A stretch of DNA of 64,000 bases from Arthrobacter horti (GCF_030731045.1 NZ_JAVALS010000001.1:186001-250000); one strand, 5' to 3'. Shown: positions 50,662 through 60,049, counted from the stretch's first letter. The notes: generated by a model from the letters alone, not told the origin. Numbers and translations are program-made.

Positions 50662-50712
50662 ACAACTGTTGTGATTCAGATTACACCGGGCTTATTCTCT
50701 ACGTCGAGAGAA
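50662..50712. promoter_or_regulatory. Two short inverted repeats between TetR and amine oxidase genes
   Basis: ACAACTGTTGT (50662-50672) is a perfect 11-bp palindrome. TTCTCT and AGAGAA (50695-50712) form a 6-bp-arm repeat around ACGTCG. Both lie in an AT-richer stretch of the 112-bp divergent promoter region and are candidate TetR or AraC sites. Confidence 0.45.
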
Positions 50713-50734
50713 AAAACCACTGAAGGAGGATCTC

Positions 50735-52726
50735 ATGGGCACGGACACCATCACCCACAGCTGTCACGGGCGCGGCGACGACGCCGGCGCGGACGCCGCG
50801 GAACGGGGCGCCTTCGCGCTGGCCTCCGCCGAGGAGATCGAAGCCGTCCGAGGCATCCTCACCGAGGCCGGGCTCTGGACCGGGACCACGCGCGTCGCCT
50901 ACCTCGGACTCATCGACCCGCCGCGCGGCATCGCCGCGGAGGCTTCCGGCGAGCGCCGCTTCCGCGCCTTCCTGCACGACGTCGCCGGGGCACGCCCGCA
51001 CGACGTCACCGTCTCCGTCACGCACGGAAGGGTGGAGTCCGACGTCGAACTCGACACCGCGATGACCGGCGAGCTGCCGATCATGGGCGAGGAGTTCGAG
51101 GCCGTGGAGGAGATCCTCAACGCGGATGAACGCTGGCTTGCGGCGCTCGCCGCCCGCGGCCTGGACCCCGCGACGGTCCGCGTCGCCCCGCTGTCCCCGG
51201 GCGTCTTCGAATACCCGGAGGAGAAGGGGCGCCGGATCCTGCGCGGCCTGGCGTTCGTCCAGGAACACCCGGAGGACTCTGCCTGGGCCCATCCGGTGGA
51301 CGGCCTGGTGGCCTACCTGGACATCGTGAACCGCTCGGTGGACCAGATCCTGGACTTCGGGCCTGTGCAGGTTCCGGCCGAGCACGGCAACTACACGGAC
51401 CCCGAGCTGACCGGCCCGGTCCGCACCACCCAGAAGCCGTTGGAGATCATCCAGCCCGAAGGTTCCAGCTTCACCGTCACGGGCGGCAACCACGTCGAGT
51501 GGGAGCGCTGGAGCCTGGACGTCGGTTTCGACATCCGCGAAGGCCTGGTCCTGCACAACATCGCCTTTGATGACGCCTCCGGTGGCGACCCGGGTGCCCG
51601 GGTGCCCACGCGCCGTCGTCGTATCCTGGACCGCGCCTCGATCGCCGAGATGGTGGTGCCGTACGGCGACCCGTCGCCCGTGCGCTCCTGGCAGAACTAC
51701 TTCGACACCGGCGAATACCTGGTGGGCCAGTACGCCAACTCCCTGGAGCTCGGCTGCGACTGCCTGGGCGAGATCACCTACCTCAGCCCCGTGGTGAGCG
51801 ACGAGTTCGGCAATCCGCGCACCATCCGCAACGGCGTGTGCATGCACGAGGAGGACTGGTCCATCCTGGCCAAGCACTCCGATCTGTGGAGCGGCGTGGA
51901 CTACGTGCGCCGCAACCGCCGCCTGGTGATCAGCTTCTTCACCACGGTGGGCAACTACGACTACGGCTTCTACTGGTACCTGTATCTGGACGGCACCATC
52001 GAGTTCGAGGCCAAGGCCACGGGCGTGGTGTTCACCAGTGCGCTGCCGGACAAGGAGTACCCGTTCGCGTCCGAGCTGGCGCCGGGCCTCGGCGCCCCCT
52101 TCCACCAGCACCTCTTCAGCGCCCGGCTCGACTTCGCGCTCGACGGCGGGCCCTCCCGCGTGGAGGAGGAGGACGTGGTGCGCGTGCCGGTGGGCCCTGG
52201 CAACGAGCGCGGGAACGCCTTCACCCGCAAGCGGACCGTGCTGTCCCGGGAATCCGAAGCGGCCCGCGACGCCGACGCCGCAGTAGGGCGCACCTGGGTG
52301 GTCAGCAACCCGGAGTCCCGCAACCGCCTGGGCGACCCGGTGGGTTACAAGCTCCACGCCGAAGCCCAGCCGACGCTCCTGGCCGACCCGGCGTCGTCGA
52401 TCGCCGCCCGTGCCGCCTTCGCCACGAAGGCGCTCTGGGTGACCCGGTACGACGAGGCGGAGAAGTACCCCACCGGTGACTTCGTCAACCAGCACCCGGG
52501 CGGTTCCGGCCTGCCGGCCTACGTGGCCCAGGACCGTGACCTGGACGGGCAAGAGCTGGTCCTCTGGCACACCTTCGGGCTCACCCACTTCCCGCGCCCC
52601 GAGGACTGGCCCATCATGCCCGTGGACCACGTCGGATTCCGCCTCCGGCCGGAGGGCTTCTTCGACCGTAGCCCCGTCCTTGACGTGCCGGCGTCGGCGC
52701 AGAAGGAGGGCGGGCACTGCCACTGA
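50735..52726 (+). CDS. Copper-containing primary amine oxidase
   Basis: A 663-residue enzyme that oxidises primary amines to aldehydes, releasing ammonia and H2O2. The topaquinone precursor is Tyr408 in [10 protein letters not shown]. The catalytic base Asp is in [20 protein letters not shown]. Copper ligands are the two His of [12 protein letters not shown] and the late His in [20 protein letters not shown]. The sequence strongly resembles the Arthrobacter globiformis phenethylamine and histamine oxidases. The N-terminal extension [16 protein letters not shown] is not a signal peptide, so the enzyme is cytoplasmic. The start has AAGGAGG 6 bases upstream. With the permease downstream and the aldehyde dehydrogenase on the other side it forms an amine-utilisation locus. 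Phenethylamine, tyramine or histamine are all possible substrates. Confidence 0.95.
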   Translation: MGTDTITHSCHGRGDDAGADAAERGAFALASAEEIEAVRGILTEAGLWTGTTRVAYLGLIDPPRGIAAEASGERRFRAFLHDVAGARPHDVTVSVTHGRVESDVELDTAMTGELPIMGEEFEAVEEILNADERWLAALAARGLDPATVRVAPLSPGVFEYPEEKGRRILRGLAFVQEHPEDSAWAHPVDGLVAYLDIVNRSVDQILDFGPVQVPAEHGNYTDPELTGPVRTTQKPLEIIQPEGSSFTVTGGNHVEWERWSLDVGFDIREGLVLHNIAFDDASGGDPGARVPTRRRRILDRASIAEMVVPYGDPSPVRSWQNYFDTGEYLVGQYANSLELGCDCLGEITYLSPVVSDEFGNPRTIRNGVCMHEEDWSILAKHSDLWSGVDYVRRNRRLVISFFTTVGNYDYGFYWYLYLDGTIEFEAKATGVVFTSALPDKEYPFASELAPGLGAPFHQHLFSARLDFALDGGPSRVEEEDVVRVPVGPGNERGNAFTRKRTVLSRESEAARDADAAVGRTWVVSNPESRNRLGDPVGYKLHAEAQPTLLADPASSIAARAAFATKALWVTRYDEAEKYPTGDFVNQHPGGSGLPAYVAQDRDLDGQELVLWHTFGLTHFPRPEDWPIMPVDHVGFRLRPEGFFDRSPVLDVPASAQKEGGHCH

Positions 52727-52780
52727 GCGCAGGCGCGCTCCGGAGGACAAAAGCCCTTCGCTGTGAGTCAAGTCACGGAC

Positions 52781-52816
52781 GCGGCGGCCGCGGCACGATG
52801 GTGCTGTGGCCGCCGC
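52781..52816 (+). terminator. 16-bp stem hairpin between amine oxidase and permease
   Basis: GCGGCGGCCGCGGCAC pairs with GTGCTGTGGCCGCCGC (two G-U pairs) around a GATG loop. It lies 54 bp after the oxidase stop and 47 bp before the permease start. It may partly terminate or protect the upstream message, setting unequal expression. Confidence 0.6.
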
Positions 52817-52863
52817 GCCGCGTTTCCCGCCGGGACGTCCCGGCTCCCAGACAGGAGTTGTCC

Positions 52864-54345
52864 ATGACCACCCACACGACTCAGCGAAAGGCCGAGGGGA
52901 CGGCCGGAACCGACGCCCGCCGCAGACTGGGCGTCACCTCGATCACCCTGATGATCATCGCCGCCTCCGCCCCGCTCACCGTGCTGGCCGGCGGTGTGAC
53001 CACCACGTTCGCAGTCTCCGGGCTGTTCGGCGTGCCGCTGTCCTTCCTGGTGCTGGGCGTGATCCTGACGGTGTTCGCCGTGGGCTACGCGGCCATGAGC
53101 CGGCACGTCACCAACGCCGGCGCCTTCTACGCCTACATCGCCCAGGGCATCTCCCGCCCGCTGGGGGTGGGCGGTTCGCTCGTGGCGCTCATGGCGTACA
53201 ACCTCATGCAGATCGGCATCTACGGGGTGTTCGGCTTCACCGTCTCCTCGCTGCTGTCCTCCCGGCTGGGACTGGACGTCCCGTGGTGGGTTCCGGTCCT
53301 CGTGTGCATCGCCGTGGTGGGCGTGCTCGGCGTCAACCGGGTGGACCTGTCCGCCAAGGTCCTGGGCGTTCTGGTGGCGTGCGAGTTCCTGGTGGTGATC
53401 GTGTACGACGTGGCGTCCTTCCTGGTGGCACCGGAAGGCGTGTCCGCCGCGCCGCTGTCACCCACCAGCCTCTTCCTGCCCGGTGTGGGTGCCGTGCTGT
53501 CCTTCGGGATCGCCGCATTCATGGGCTTCGAGTCCGCGGCCATCTACGGTGAGGAGGCGCGTGAGCCGCACCGCACCATCCCGCGCGCCACGTACCTGGC
53601 AGTGGGCGTCATCGCGGTGTTCTACGCCGTCTCGGCCTGGGCCATGGTGGTGGGCACGGGCCCGTCCCAGCTGATCGATGCGGCCGGCAAGAACGGCCCG
53701 GACCTGGTGTTCTCCTTCCTCAGCGCCCACCTGGGCGGCGTGATGGCGGACATCGCCCAGTTGCTCTTCTGCACCAGCATCTTCGCGGCACTCGTCAGCT
53801 TCCACAACGCCGTGGCCCGGTACTTCTTCTCCCTCGGTCGCGAGCGAGTGCTGCCTGCCTGGCTGGCGAAGACCAGCCGGCAGGGGGCGCCGCGCTCCGG
53901 CTCATTGCTTCAGACGGCGCTGGCCGTGGTGGTGGTCGCGGTCTTCGCGGTGGCCGGGCAGGGGTCCGAGCTCGGGCCGCTGTACCCCGTCCTGACCCTC
54001 TTCACGTGGCTCACGAACTCCGGGGCACTGGGGCTGGTGTTCCTCATGGCCGTGGTCTCCGTGGCGGTCATCGGCTTCTTCTGGCGGCACCGTGAACTCT
54101 CGCCGGGCGCCTGGAAGGCCGTGGTGGCGCCGGCCGTCGGCGCCGTGAGCCTGCTAGGGGTCCTCGCGCTGATCCTGGCCAACTTCGACGTGCTGCTCGG
54201 CCAGACCGAGCCGAGCCCGCTCAGTTTCATCCTGCCCGCCGTGGTGCTGCTCCCGGGCCTGGTGGGGATCGGCTGGGCGTTGCGCCTGCGCCGTTCCCAC
54301 CCGGAGGTCTACCGGGGGATCGGGCACCGCGCGGAGGAGGACTGA
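52864..54345 (+). CDS. APC-family amino acid/amine permease
   Basis: A 493-residue, 12-helix permease. The opening RRRLGVTSITLMIIAASAPLTVLAGG is the APC helix 1 with the unwound Gly/Ser substrate loop, and FGIAAFMGFESAAIYGEEAREPHRTIPRA in helix 6 is diagnostic. ATG 52864 follows AGGAG; a longer frame upstream includes the hairpin and is unlikely. It lies directly downstream of the copper amine oxidase, so it probably imports the amine substrate of that enzyme. Amino acid import is the alternative. Confidence 0.85.
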   Translation: MTTHTTQRKAEGTAGTDARRRLGVTSITLMIIAASAPLTVLAGGVTTTFAVSGLFGVPLSFLVLGVILTVFAVGYAAMSRHVTNAGAFYAYIAQGISRPLGVGGSLVALMAYNLMQIGIYGVFGFTVSSLLSSRLGLDVPWWVPVLVCIAVVGVLGVNRVDLSAKVLGVLVACEFLVVIVYDVASFLVAPEGVSAAPLSPTSLFLPGVGAVLSFGIAAFMGFESAAIYGEEAREPHRTIPRATYLAVGVIAVFYAVSAWAMVVGTGPSQLIDAAGKNGPDLVFSFLSAHLGGVMADIAQLLFCTSIFAALVSFHNAVARYFFSLGRERVLPAWLAKTSRQGAPRSGSLLQTALAVVVVAVFAVAGQGSELGPLYPVLTLFTWLTNSGALGLVFLMAVVSVAVIGFFWRHRELSPGAWKAVVAPAVGAVSLLGVLALILANFDVLLGQTEPSPLSFILPAVVLLPGLVGIGWALRLRRSHPEVYRGIGHRAEED

Positions 54346-54349
54346 CGCG

Positions 54350-55645
54350 TCAGGACTTCGGGTTCGGCGTGAATTCGTGGCCGAGCGCCTGGGAGAGGGC
54401 TACGAAGATCCGAGTGGCCGGATCCAGGCAGGGGATGCCCTTGGGGGAGTCCGGCAGGGTGGGGGACTGAGTGCAGTCTCCGGAGAGGATGTCGCTGTTC
54501 ACCATGACCGCCACGGTGGTGTCCGTCCGAGTGTCGTAGAAGGTGGCGGCGTTGAATCCGGGGACTTCGCCGGTGTGTCCGAACCAGCCGCCGATGCAGC
54601 CGGCCGCCAGGCCATAACCTGCTGGGCCGGGGATGGAGGTGAGGCGTTCGGTCTGGGTCTCCGGCTTCAGCAGGCCCTGGCCGGTGCCGAGCGCCCGCCC
54701 GTACACGAGCTGATCGCTCACCGTGGAGACCAGTGCGCCGGCGGACCAGCCCCAGGACGGATTCCACGAGGTGGCGTCCTGCGGCGCGGTCTGCCCTTCC
54801 GGAAGGCCCTGGAGGGTGACGCCGTCCGGGTGCGGGGAGGGGAGTGTGCCGCTCGTCTCCGGGAGGGTGGTGTCATGCAGGCCGAGCGGCGTGATGATGC
54901 GGTCCTTCAGGACGGTCCCGTAACTCTGCCCGGTGAGCTTCTCCACGAGCAGGCCCAGGATGACCGTGTTGGTGTTCGAATAGTCGAACTTGGCGCCCGG
55001 ATCGAACAGCCGCGGCAGCTTGATGCCCATGTCCATCAACTCCCTCGGCTTCCACACGCGTGTGGTGTTGGTGAAGAACTCGTCCTGGAAGGACTGGTCC
55101 AGGGTGTAGCTGGCGATGCCGCTGGTCATGTTCATCAGCATGGCGACGGTCACCTTGTCCCCTTCGGGGATCTCCGGGAAGTACCGGCCGATGGGATCCG
55201 TCAGCTTCACCTTTTCGTCCTGGACCAGCTGCAGGACGAGTGTTCCCGTGAACGTCTTGGTGACGGAGCCGATCCGGCTGTGCATGTCCGCGGTCATGGG
55301 GATGGTCCCTCCCTGATCCGCGGAGCCGGCGGCCTTGATCCAGGTTCCCTCAGGTGTCCGCACGGCCATCACCGCGCCGGACGCGGATGCCTGTCCCATG
55401 CCGATGCGAGCCGCCTTCTCCAGCTGTTCGGCCACGCCGGACGGCATGGCGCCCATCGCCGCAGCGGGCAGCTGCCGGCTGATCACCGCCTGCGGGTCGG
55501 TGACGCAGGGGCCCGACGCCGTGGCGCTCGGCCCGGTGGTGACCGGCGCTTCCGGTGCGGACGCGGAACACCCGCTGAGCGCTGTGCTCAATATCAGGGC
55601 GAGTGCCGCCGTCGTCGTTGACATCGCAAGCCTGCGTGAAGCCAT
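54350..55645 (-). CDS. Serine hydrolase lipoprotein (class C beta-lactamase/DD-peptidase family)
   Basis: A 431-residue penicillin-recognising serine hydrolase. The lipoprotein signal is MASRRLAM, a hydrophobic stretch and LSGC (Cys about residue 26). The active-site Ser-x-x-Lys is SVTK in RIGSVTKTFTGTLVLQL, the Tyr motif is YSN in FDYSNTNTVILGLLVEKLTG, and the third motif is HTG in GGWFGHTGEVPGF. This pattern belongs to D-alanyl-D-alanine carboxypeptidase/esterase-like proteins of the beta-lactamase family (PF00144). It would sit on the outer face of the membrane. GGAGGAAGG precedes the ATG. Whether it acts on peptidoglycan, esters or beta-lactams is unknown. It is convergent with the permease, 4 bp apart. 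Confidence 0.85.
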   Translation of the reverse strand: MASRRLAMSTTTAALALILSTALSGCSASAPEAPVTTGPSATASGPCVTDPQAVISRQLPAAAMGAMPSGVAEQLEKAARIGMGQASASGAVMAVRTPEGTWIKAAGSADQGGTIPMTADMHSRIGSVTKTFTGTLVLQLVQDEKVKLTDPIGRYFPEIPEGDKVTVAMLMNMTSGIASYTLDQSFQDEFFTNTTRVWKPRELMDMGIKLPRLFDPGAKFDYSNTNTVILGLLVEKLTGQSYGTVLKDRIITPLGLHDTTLPETSGTLPSPHPDGVTLQGLPEGQTAPQDATSWNPSWGWSAGALVSTVSDQLVYGRALGTGQGLLKPETQTERLTSIPGPAGYGLAAGCIGGWFGHTGEVPGFNAATFYDTRTDTTVAVMVNSDILSGDCTQSPTLPDSPKGIPCLDPATRIFVALSQALGHEFTPNPKS

Positions 55646-55854
55646 GATGCGTCCTTCCTCCGGCGAGCGCCCCCGCTCGCACCCCCTGATCCGCCGGTCT
55701 GGAAGGCCGGTGTTCGTATCTTAGGAGCGCGGGATCGGTCAGGGGAAGGGAACGTCCTTGACTGGTGTATCCGGCAGGTTCACACTGTGGTTCAGCGACG
55801 GGGCTTCAGCATGCGCAGAGGGCGATCCAGGCCTCGCCCGGCAGGAGGGGTGCC

Positions 55855-57300
55855 ATGCCCACGGAAGTGCTGGATGCTGACTATCTGATCGTCGGGAGCG
55901 GCGCCGTGGGGCTCGCCTTTGCGGACGTCCTGTTCACGGAAACGGACGCCACGTTGGCGATCGTGGACCGGCGCCACGGGCCCGGAGGCCACTGGAACGA
56001 TGCCTATCCGTTCGTCCGGCTCCATCAGCCCTCCGCCTACTACGGGGTGAATTCCCGGGATCTCGGAACTGACAGCCTGGACAGGACAGCCCTCAACAAA
56101 GGCATGTACGAGCGTGCCAGCAGCGCGGAGATCCTGGCGTACTACCAGCGGCTCATGACGGATCTGATGGGCTCGGGACGGGTGCGATACTTCCCCATGA
56201 GCGAGTACGTGGGCGACTTCGCCCATGAGCACCGGGTGGTGCCGCGTGTCGGAGGGGACTCCACGGAAATCAGTGTCCGGCGCCGCACCGTGGACACCAG
56301 CTACATCCGCACCGAGGTGCCCGCCACGCACCCGCCCCGGTACCTGATCGCCGATGGCGTCCGGTGCGTTCCGCCCCATAGGCTTCCTGGGGAAGACCGG
56401 CCGGAGGACGGCTACGTGGTGATCGGCTCCGGGAAGACCGGGGTGGACGTGTGCCTCTGGCTGTTGGAATCCGGGGTGGCTCCGGAGCGGATCACCTGGG
56501 TGGCGCCGAGGGATTCGTGGTTCCAGAACCGGCACCACATGCAGCCGCTGGGGGAGTTCATGACGCCGGCGCTCGCGGGGCTGGTCCAGCAGGCGGAGAT
56601 CGCCGGGTCGGCACAGTCCGCGGACGAGTTCTTCCTGGGGATGGAGGCGGCCGGGGTGCTGCTGCGGGTGGATCCGTCCGTCACGCCGGAGATGTTCCAC
56701 GGGGCCATCCTCTCCGTGGCCGAGCTCGAGGAGCTCCGGCGGATCCCTTCGGTCGTCCGGATGGGCAGGGTGCAGGCGATCGGGCCGGAACGGATCGTGC
56801 TGGAGGGCGGCACGGTGCCGTCCAGCACGGGGCGGCTGTACATCGACTGCACGGCACGTGGTGTGGACCTGCGCGAGTCCCGGACGGTCTTCACGGACAG
56901 CACCGTCACGCCTCAGATGGTCAGGACGTTCCAGCCGGTGTTCAGCAGCGCCCTGATCGCCCATGTCGAGGCGACCGTGGACGGCACCGAGGCGAAGAAC
57001 GCGCTCTGCCGTCCCATGCAAATGGCGGACCGGCCGGCCGAGTACCTGCGCGTCCTGCTCCTGAACTACGCGAACCACTACGCGTGGAACAAGAACCCTC
57101 TCATCGCTGAGTGGCTCCAGGCGTCCCGTCTGGACCGCTATTCGCGGCTGACCAGGGACGGGGCCGACGGTGATCTGGAGCGTCTCGCCCTGATCGAGCG
57201 CCACGGCGCGGCGGTGAAGTCGGCCGTGGCGAATCTGCCGCTGCTGGTGGCGCAGCATGAGGCGGCGGAGGCCGCTTCCGCGCCGTCGGAAAACGGGTAG
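55855..57300 (+). CDS. FAD-dependent oxidoreductase, flavin monooxygenase-like
   Basis: A 481-residue flavoprotein. The FAD Rossmann motif YLIVGSGAVGLAFADVL (residues about 7-23) is followed by an acidic strand end and GGHWNDAYPFVRLHQPSAYY. That resembles the FxGxxxHxxxY-type loops of monooxygenases. A second dinucleotide motif, YVVIGSGKTGVDVCLWLLES, lies near residue 190 and probably binds NADPH. No membrane segment is present. AGGAGG lies seven bases before the ATG. It leads an operon with RidA-type and GyrI-like genes. The substrate is unknown, and I cannot separate monooxygenase from oxidase function. Confidence 0.75.
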   Translation: MPTEVLDADYLIVGSGAVGLAFADVLFTETDATLAIVDRRHGPGGHWNDAYPFVRLHQPSAYYGVNSRDLGTDSLDRTALNKGMYERASSAEILAYYQRLMTDLMGSGRVRYFPMSEYVGDFAHEHRVVPRVGGDSTEISVRRRTVDTSYIRTEVPATHPPRYLIADGVRCVPPHRLPGEDRPEDGYVVIGSGKTGVDVCLWLLESGVAPERITWVAPRDSWFQNRHHMQPLGEFMTPALAGLVQQAEIAGSAQSADEFFLGMEAAGVLLRVDPSVTPEMFHGAILSVAELEELRRIPSVVRMGRVQAIGPERIVLEGGTVPSSTGRLYIDCTARGVDLRESRTVFTDSTVTPQMVRTFQPVFSSALIAHVEATVDGTEAKNALCRPMQMADRPAEYLRVLLLNYANHYAWNKNPLIAEWLQASRLDRYSRLTRDGADGDLERLALIERHGAAVKSAVANLPLLVAQHEAAEAASAPSENG

Positions 57301-57345
57301 CGATTGCCCTCGACAGACGTGCCGCCGGCCCCCATGATGAGTCCC

Positions 57346-57723
57346 ATGCGCGACGTCATCAGTACTCCGGGAGCCCCGTCATCGCCGTTCTTCAGCCAGG
57401 GGGTGAAAGCAGGGCCGTTCCTCCTCATCTCCGGGATGACCGGCCTGGACACGTCCACCGGCGAACTCGCCGGACCCACTGTCCAGGAACAGACGTGGCA
57501 GGCCATCGCCAATTGCGGAGAGGTGCTCAAGGCCGCAGGGCTGTCCCTGGACGACGTGGTGGAAGTCGGCGTGCTCCTGACCCACCCGGCCGATTTCGCA
57601 GGGATGAACGAGGAGTACGTGCGCCATTTCCCGGAGAATCCGCCGGCCCGGTATGTCACCAAATTGGGGGTGGACCTCCCGGGGATCCTGGTGTCGATCC
57701 GGATGACGGCGTACACCGGGTGA
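57346..57723 (+). CDS. RidA (YjgF/YER057c/UK114) family protein
   Basis: About 125 residues. VISTPGAPSSPFFSQGVKAG, FLLISGMTGLDTSTGELAGP, QTWQAIANCGEVLKAAGLSL and DDVVEVGVLLTHPADFAGMN follow the RidA fold. The family-typical arginine-containing end is present as NPPARYVTKLGVDLPG. RidA proteins hydrolyse reactive enamine/imine intermediates released by PLP enzymes. The start is placed at ATG 57346, which gives the normal family length. Upstream ATG and TTG codons in frame exist, and no ribosome site is decisive. It is coupled to the next gene by a GTGA overlap. An imine-cleaving role for the upstream flavoenzyme's product is plausible. Confidence 0.85.
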   Translation: MRDVISTPGAPSSPFFSQGVKAGPFLLISGMTGLDTSTGELAGPTVQEQTWQAIANCGEVLKAAGLSLDDVVEVGVLLTHPADFAGMNEEYVRHFPENPPARYVTKLGVDLPGILVSIRMTAYTG

Positions 57724-58346
57724 GCGTGCCCTTCAAGACGGATTTCAAGAAGACCTTGGACCGCTACCGGGCACGGCAAGGCGATTTCCGTGTGCTGGAG
57801 GTCCCGGAAACGCGGTATCTGGTGATTGACGGCCACGGAGATCCGAACACCTCGCCCGCCTTCGCCGAGGCGCTCGCGGCCCTGTATCCGGTGGCGTACA
57901 AGCTGAAGTTCGCGGCCCGGGATGCCACCGGGGAGGACTATGTGGTGCCGCCGTTGGAAGGGCTCTGGTGGGCGGACGACATGGAGGCTTTCACGACGGC
58001 GAGGGACAAGTCACGCTGGGACTGGACGGTCATGCTGATGGTGCCGGAGCACGTGCCCGGGGATCTGGTGACGCTGGCCGTGGAGCGCGCAGGGGCGAAG
58101 AATCCGCCGCTTCGCTTGGGCGAGGTCCGTCTGGAAACGCTCATGGAGGGCCGCTGCGTGCAGACCCTTCACGTGGGAAGCTTCGAGGCGGAAGCGGTGG
58201 TTCTGAACAGGCTCCACCACGACGTGATCCCCGGTCTTGGCCTGGGTCTGCGCGGGAAGCACCACGAGATCTACCTCAGCGATTTCCGGAAGACCGCCCC
58301 GGAGAAACAGCGCACCATCCTCCGTCAGCCGGTGGCGGAGGCCTGA
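57720..58346 (+). CDS. GyrI-like small-molecule-binding domain protein
   Basis: A 208-residue protein of the GyrI-like (AraC effector-binding) superfamily. The YxxxxxFRVLEVPETRYLVIDGHGDPN opening, LYPVAYKLKFAARD, YVVPPLEGLWWADD and WDWTVMLMVPEHV segments match the stand-alone GyrI-like proteins of about 200 residues. These bind hydrophobic cations or hydrolyse small electrophiles; the real function is unsettled. The GTG start overlaps the RidA stop by 4 bp, so the two are coupled. Confidence 0.8.
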   Translation: MSVPFKTDFKKTLDRYRARQGDFRVLEVPETRYLVIDGHGDPNTSPAFAEALAALYPVAYKLKFAARDATGEDYVVPPLEGLWWADDMEAFTTARDKSRWDWTVMLMVPEHVPGDLVTLAVERAGAKNPPLRLGEVRLETLMEGRCVQTLHVGSFEAEAVVLNRLHHDVIPGLGLGLRGKHHEIYLSDFRKTAPEKQRTILRQPVAEA

Positions 58347-58351
58347 GAAGG

Positions 58352-59161
58352 TCAGCGGTGGGTGCTTGGCCAGATCGAACCTGAGAGCGGGAACTCCGTC
58401 AGCTCACTCGCCCCGTGGCCGAGGGCCTTCACGATGCCGGACAGGACGATGCCGAACTCGCGGGCATTGTCCTGCGCCTGGCCCAGGTACGTCTTGACGG
58501 CCAGCCCGTCCGACAGGACGGAGAGGACTTCCGCCGCGGTGGTGAGTGCATTGTCCGGGGCGGAGGGGATCCCTTCAGCCTGGCACAGGCGTGCCAGTGT
58601 CTCCCGGAGGACCTCCACCTGCCCGGTCCCGCTCACGGGCTCGGTGTCCGGGGATCCCAAGGAAGCCGCGGTCAGGAGACGCAGACGGGTGGACGGCAGG
58701 CCGAGGCAGGTGTCGCACCAGACCGTGGACATCAGTGCCGAGGCGTCATGCAGAGACAGGGTATCGCGGACCACCTGGGCCAAGGCCTTGTCCATGGCCG
58801 TGCGAAGGCGGTGCTGGGCGTTCCATGAGGTGAATCCGACCACGTCCCGCAGGAAGTCGTGGTGCGCCACCCAGCGGTCGCGGAACTTGGCCTCCGTGGG
58901 TTCGGTGCGCGGGAAGTCCTGGGCGGCCCTGGCCACGACGCGCGGACGGGAGAGGAAGCCAGGGAACCCCGAGTCCTCACCCGTGGGCCGGCCGACGGAG
59001 AAAGTCTCATCCAGAAGCCGCTCTGCGGAGAGGAGGAGGGCGCGGGTCAAATCCGAGTTGGCCAGCTTCGCGCGGCTGCTCGGACGGACCCTGTTGAGGT
59101 GGGTGACGGTGGACGAGAGGTCTGAGTGATTCACAATGTTGAGTTCATGGAGTGGGGTCAT
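58352..59161 (-). CDS. Unrecognised protein coupled to the tad operon, weak TetR-like features
   Basis: A 269-residue soluble protein I cannot place with confidence. Residues about 33-100 (DLTRALLLSAERLLDETFSV, then EAKFRDRWVAHHDFLRDVVG) loosely resemble the N-terminal helices of TetR regulators: the RW...HDFLRDVV segment sits where TetR proteins have YxHFxxKxxLxxAV. The remainder is helical and contains a CDTCLGLPSTR segment. Its ATG overlaps the tadC stop codon (ATGA), so it is translated as the last gene of the pilus operon. It could be a pilus-specific regulator. Alternatively it merely gained a start inside the operon end. Confidence 0.55.
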   Translation of the reverse strand: MTPLHELNIVNHSDLSSTVTHLNRVRPSSRAKLANSDLTRALLLSAERLLDETFSVGRPTGEDSGFPGFLSRPRVVARAAQDFPRTEPTEAKFRDRWVAHHDFLRDVVGFTSWNAQHRLRTAMDKALAQVVRDTLSLHDASALMSTVWCDTCLGLPSTRLRLLTAASLGSPDTEPVSGTGQVEVLRETLARLCQAEGIPSAPDNALTTAAEVLSVLSDGLAVKTYLGQAQDNAREFGIVLSGIVKALGHGASELTEFPLSGSIWPSTHR

Positions 59162-60039
59162 TGGAAGGTCTGGATGATCCCGAAGACTGCCGGACCCAGG
59201 ACGATGATGAACAGGGCGGGAAGGATCACGAAGATCAAGGGGAAGAGGATCTTGACTGGGATCTTCATGGCCTGCTCCTCGGCACGTTGACGGCGCTTGA
59301 GACGCATCTCATGGGCCTGAGCACGGAGGACTTTGGCGATCGCTATGCCGTACTGGTCGGCCTGGACCACCGCCCGGACAAAGGACTTCAGGTCGGGAAA
59401 GTTAGCCCGCTGAGCCAGGTCCAGATATGCTTCGCGACGGGAGCGTCCTACTTGGATATCCTGTAAGGTCCTGACGAATTCCACCTTGAGCGGGCCGGAG
59501 CTACTCTCCGCGGCCCGGGCCATGGCTGACTCGAATCCGACGCCGGCTTCCACGGAGATGAGCATCTGGTCCAGCATGGTGGGCAGTGCGATCTGCATCT
59601 CCAACCGTCGCTTGTCTCCATGGTTCTTGATCAGAACGTCTGGAAGGAAATAGAACAGCACTGTCAACACGATCAGCAGAAGAAATGTCTGAGGCATCGG
59701 TTTTGCGAGCGCCATGATTCCGCCGAGAAGGAATCCCGCCAGTGCAAGGAGCGGCTTGATCGCGACGACGCGGTCCAGGGGCCAGTCGGCAGGTCGGCCG
59801 GCTTGGGCCAACTTCCTGTCCAGCCACCGGACATAGCCCTTGGGCGCCACACGACGCGCGAGGTCAAGCCACATCGTCGGACGAGGACCCTCGTCTAACC
59901 GACCAGCTGCCGTCCTGGTGCCTTGGAGATTCGTCTCGATATTCTTTCGGATCAACCGGCTTCCACCAGCGAACATCCACACCAGGAAAGCCAGAGGCGC
60001 CACGATGAGTGCGATCGTGACATAGGCGAATATCGACAT
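59158..60039 (-). CDS. tadC: Tad pilus inner-membrane platform protein TadC
   Basis: A 293-residue type II secretion F-domain protein. One N-terminal helix (FAYVTIALIVAPLAFLVWMF) is followed by two mid helices (KPLLALAGFLLGGIMALAKP, LLLIVLTVLFYFLPDVLI). The cytoplasmic GspF domain has RRLEMQIALPTMLDQMLISV, EAGVGFESAMARAAESSSGP and DQYGIAIAKVLRAQAHEMRL. A final helix pair (KILFPLIFVILPALFIIVL) ends the protein. With TadB it forms the platform on which the TadA ATPase acts. The gene starts 10 bp after tadB. Confidence 0.93.
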   Translation of the reverse strand: MSIFAYVTIALIVAPLAFLVWMFAGGSRLIRKNIETNLQGTRTAAGRLDEGPRPTMWLDLARRVAPKGYVRWLDRKLAQAGRPADWPLDRVVAIKPLLALAGFLLGGIMALAKPMPQTFLLLIVLTVLFYFLPDVLIKNHGDKRRLEMQIALPTMLDQMLISVEAGVGFESAMARAAESSSGPLKVEFVRTLQDIQVGRSRREAYLDLAQRANFPDLKSFVRAVVQADQYGIAIAKVLRAQAHEMRLKRRQRAEEQAMKIPVKILFPLIFVILPALFIIVLGPAVFGIIQTFQ

Positions 60040-60049
60040 GAGATCCCCC

